Positions 30,315 to 31,287 of a stretch of 31,287 bases of DNA are shown in pieces. Each line of letters starts with the position of its first letter. Positions within the stretch are counted from its first letter, which is position 1. Both the position numbers and the translations under genes were made by a program. Origin of the DNA: Saccoglossus kowalevskii (lineage: Eukaryota; Hemichordata; Enteropneusta; Harrimaniidae); the NCBI RefSeq assembly GCF_000003605.2, contig NW_003134395.1, forward strand, positions 2,020-33,306, written 5' to 3'. Under the pieces are notes generated by a model. That model was not told where the DNA came from. It saw only the letters and a list, made by a program, of their open reading frames with translations, and searched no databases.

Positions 30315-30770
30315 GTAAGTACAAATGTGTCAATTTATCTCCATGAATGTCTTGAAGCAATACACAAATATGACACCAAATTCTCTTGCTATATGCTACA
30401 TTACATATTTCACTCGGACATCTACTGAAATCTGTTCTCATTGATCCAAGCCATCATAGTCAAATATATTGGAGACATTATCTGAAGGACTCTGATGTGG
30501 CCTTACAGATGATGGTTTGGGTCACACACATTTTTCAATAATAAAGTATTTTGTCATGCAATTTATCAACTATGGGTTGTTATCTGTTTTACTAGTCTGC
30601 GTCAATTCAATTTACCATTCTGTTACCATAACATGACAGGTTTGTTCTACCGGAAATATTTATAACTGTCCTCATTTGCATTCATCTAAAAGTAAATTGG
30701 TGACAACTTCTTGGATTTTTGGAGGAAATTTTTTATCATAAGTGTTCTCCCCAGGCCTTTCAAGTACTGC
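30315..30770. other. AT-rich DNA, possible intron
   Basis: An acceptor-like TTATCTGTTTTACTAG ends near 30595, but the frame after it stops within a dozen codons. AATAAAG near 30540 could be a polyadenylation signal. No further exon can be assigned. Confidence 0.4.
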
Positions 30771-30773
30771 GGG

Positions 30774-30847
30774 CCCGCGTCGCTTAAACAAACAGCCGCG
30801 TCGCTTTTGTTTCGCCCGCGATCCTTGAAATCCTGCCCGCGATGCTT
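30774..30847. repeat. Four imperfect 21-bp repeats in a GC-rich island
   Basis: CCCGCGTCGCTT (30774), GCCGCGTCGCTT (30795), GCCCGCGATCCTT (30814) and GCCCGCGATGCTT (30835) are spaced about 21 bp apart within otherwise AT-rich DNA. The spacing equals seven codons, and two frames, one on each strand, remain open across it. Confidence 0.75.
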
Positions 30848-31287
30848 ATTCACGTTGTATTGTTTACAAGTGTCAGCCTCGTCTAGCACATCTTTAAAAC
30901 AATAACATGTATTGATCGAAAGGTAGTCCCACCTTTGTACATAGTTAGCCTTACAAAAACAGTGATAAAAACGGAAGTCTACAAGAAGTTACCAAGTCTA
31001 TCAAGGGTGCGGAGCTGGCAAACCCAAAATACTAGGGTAGTAATAATTTGCCCATTGCATCGGGATGGTCTATCCCGAGTTGCTGCACTGCGATTAATTG
31101 CGTTTTTACTACTTCATCGCCAGTGACACTAATTACCAAGAATTAAAAAAACAAGTGAAATTAAGTCGCATCGAAAAAAAAAACTGTAAATAAATCGAAG
31201 TAAAAATTATTCAACTGCAGACGAGACGGACGAGGAAAAACGAACCCTGACCTCTAGAAATACCTCATTCATAGTGCGTCATTACCG
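30848..31287. other. Right edge, no gene recognised
   Basis: AT-rich sequence with A-runs near 31145-31180. The short plus frame at 30935-31126 has no recognisable content. Confidence 0.5.

Noticed and set aside
1..31287. Enrichment of CACGTG E-boxes
   Set aside because: About a dozen occurrences by eye is not clearly above expectation for this length, and there is no spacing pattern outside the clusters listed.

Overview
The window looks like non-coding, repeat-rich DNA from an animal nuclear genome. It is AT-rich. Apart from reading frames inside tandem repeats, nothing long and gene-like is open on either strand. It carries microsatellites, several large minisatellites, a tRNA-derived SINE, elements with terminal inverted repeats, and splice-site-like signals. 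I found no bacterial or organellar gene order, rRNA, functional tRNA or CRISPR. A marine invertebrate, perhaps a mollusc or other spiralian, would fit, but that is inference from repeat style and not an identification. I recognise no protein family with confidence.

Layout. 1-5580 is mostly unique AT-rich sequence with two short microsatellites, a GC-richer patch at 2640-2780 and one weak two-exon model (3553-3661 and 4689-4777). 5581-12345 is a cluster of minisatellites: an 84-bp array (5581-6597), a 61-bp array (6600-8640), a decayed short-period array (8816-9250) and a 31-bp array (10150-12345). The long minus-strand open frames in this part are products of repetition. 12619-17367 holds three copies of a terminal-inverted-repeat family, a minus-strand SINE (14110-14297) and a G-rich 22-bp minisatellite (15694-15860). 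18035-18215 is a long inverted repeat, and 19128-19232 could be a terminal exon. 19450-25130 is largely unique, with small palindromes and clusters of transcription-factor-like motifs. 25129-25776 holds a CTAT microsatellite, a possible LINE 3' end and a 126-bp tandem duplication.

The most structured part is 27103-30314. A unit of about 1 kb occurs twice as a direct repeat, separated by about 1.05 kb of single-copy DNA. That core holds two small plus-strand ATG frames. The second (28591-28744) ends at a good splice donor and is phase-compatible with an exon-like segment at 30244-30314, just beyond the second repeat. If real, this is a gene with one duplicate upstream and the other in its first intron.

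All coding calls are low-confidence, because several overlapping frames in this DNA look equally protein-like by eye.
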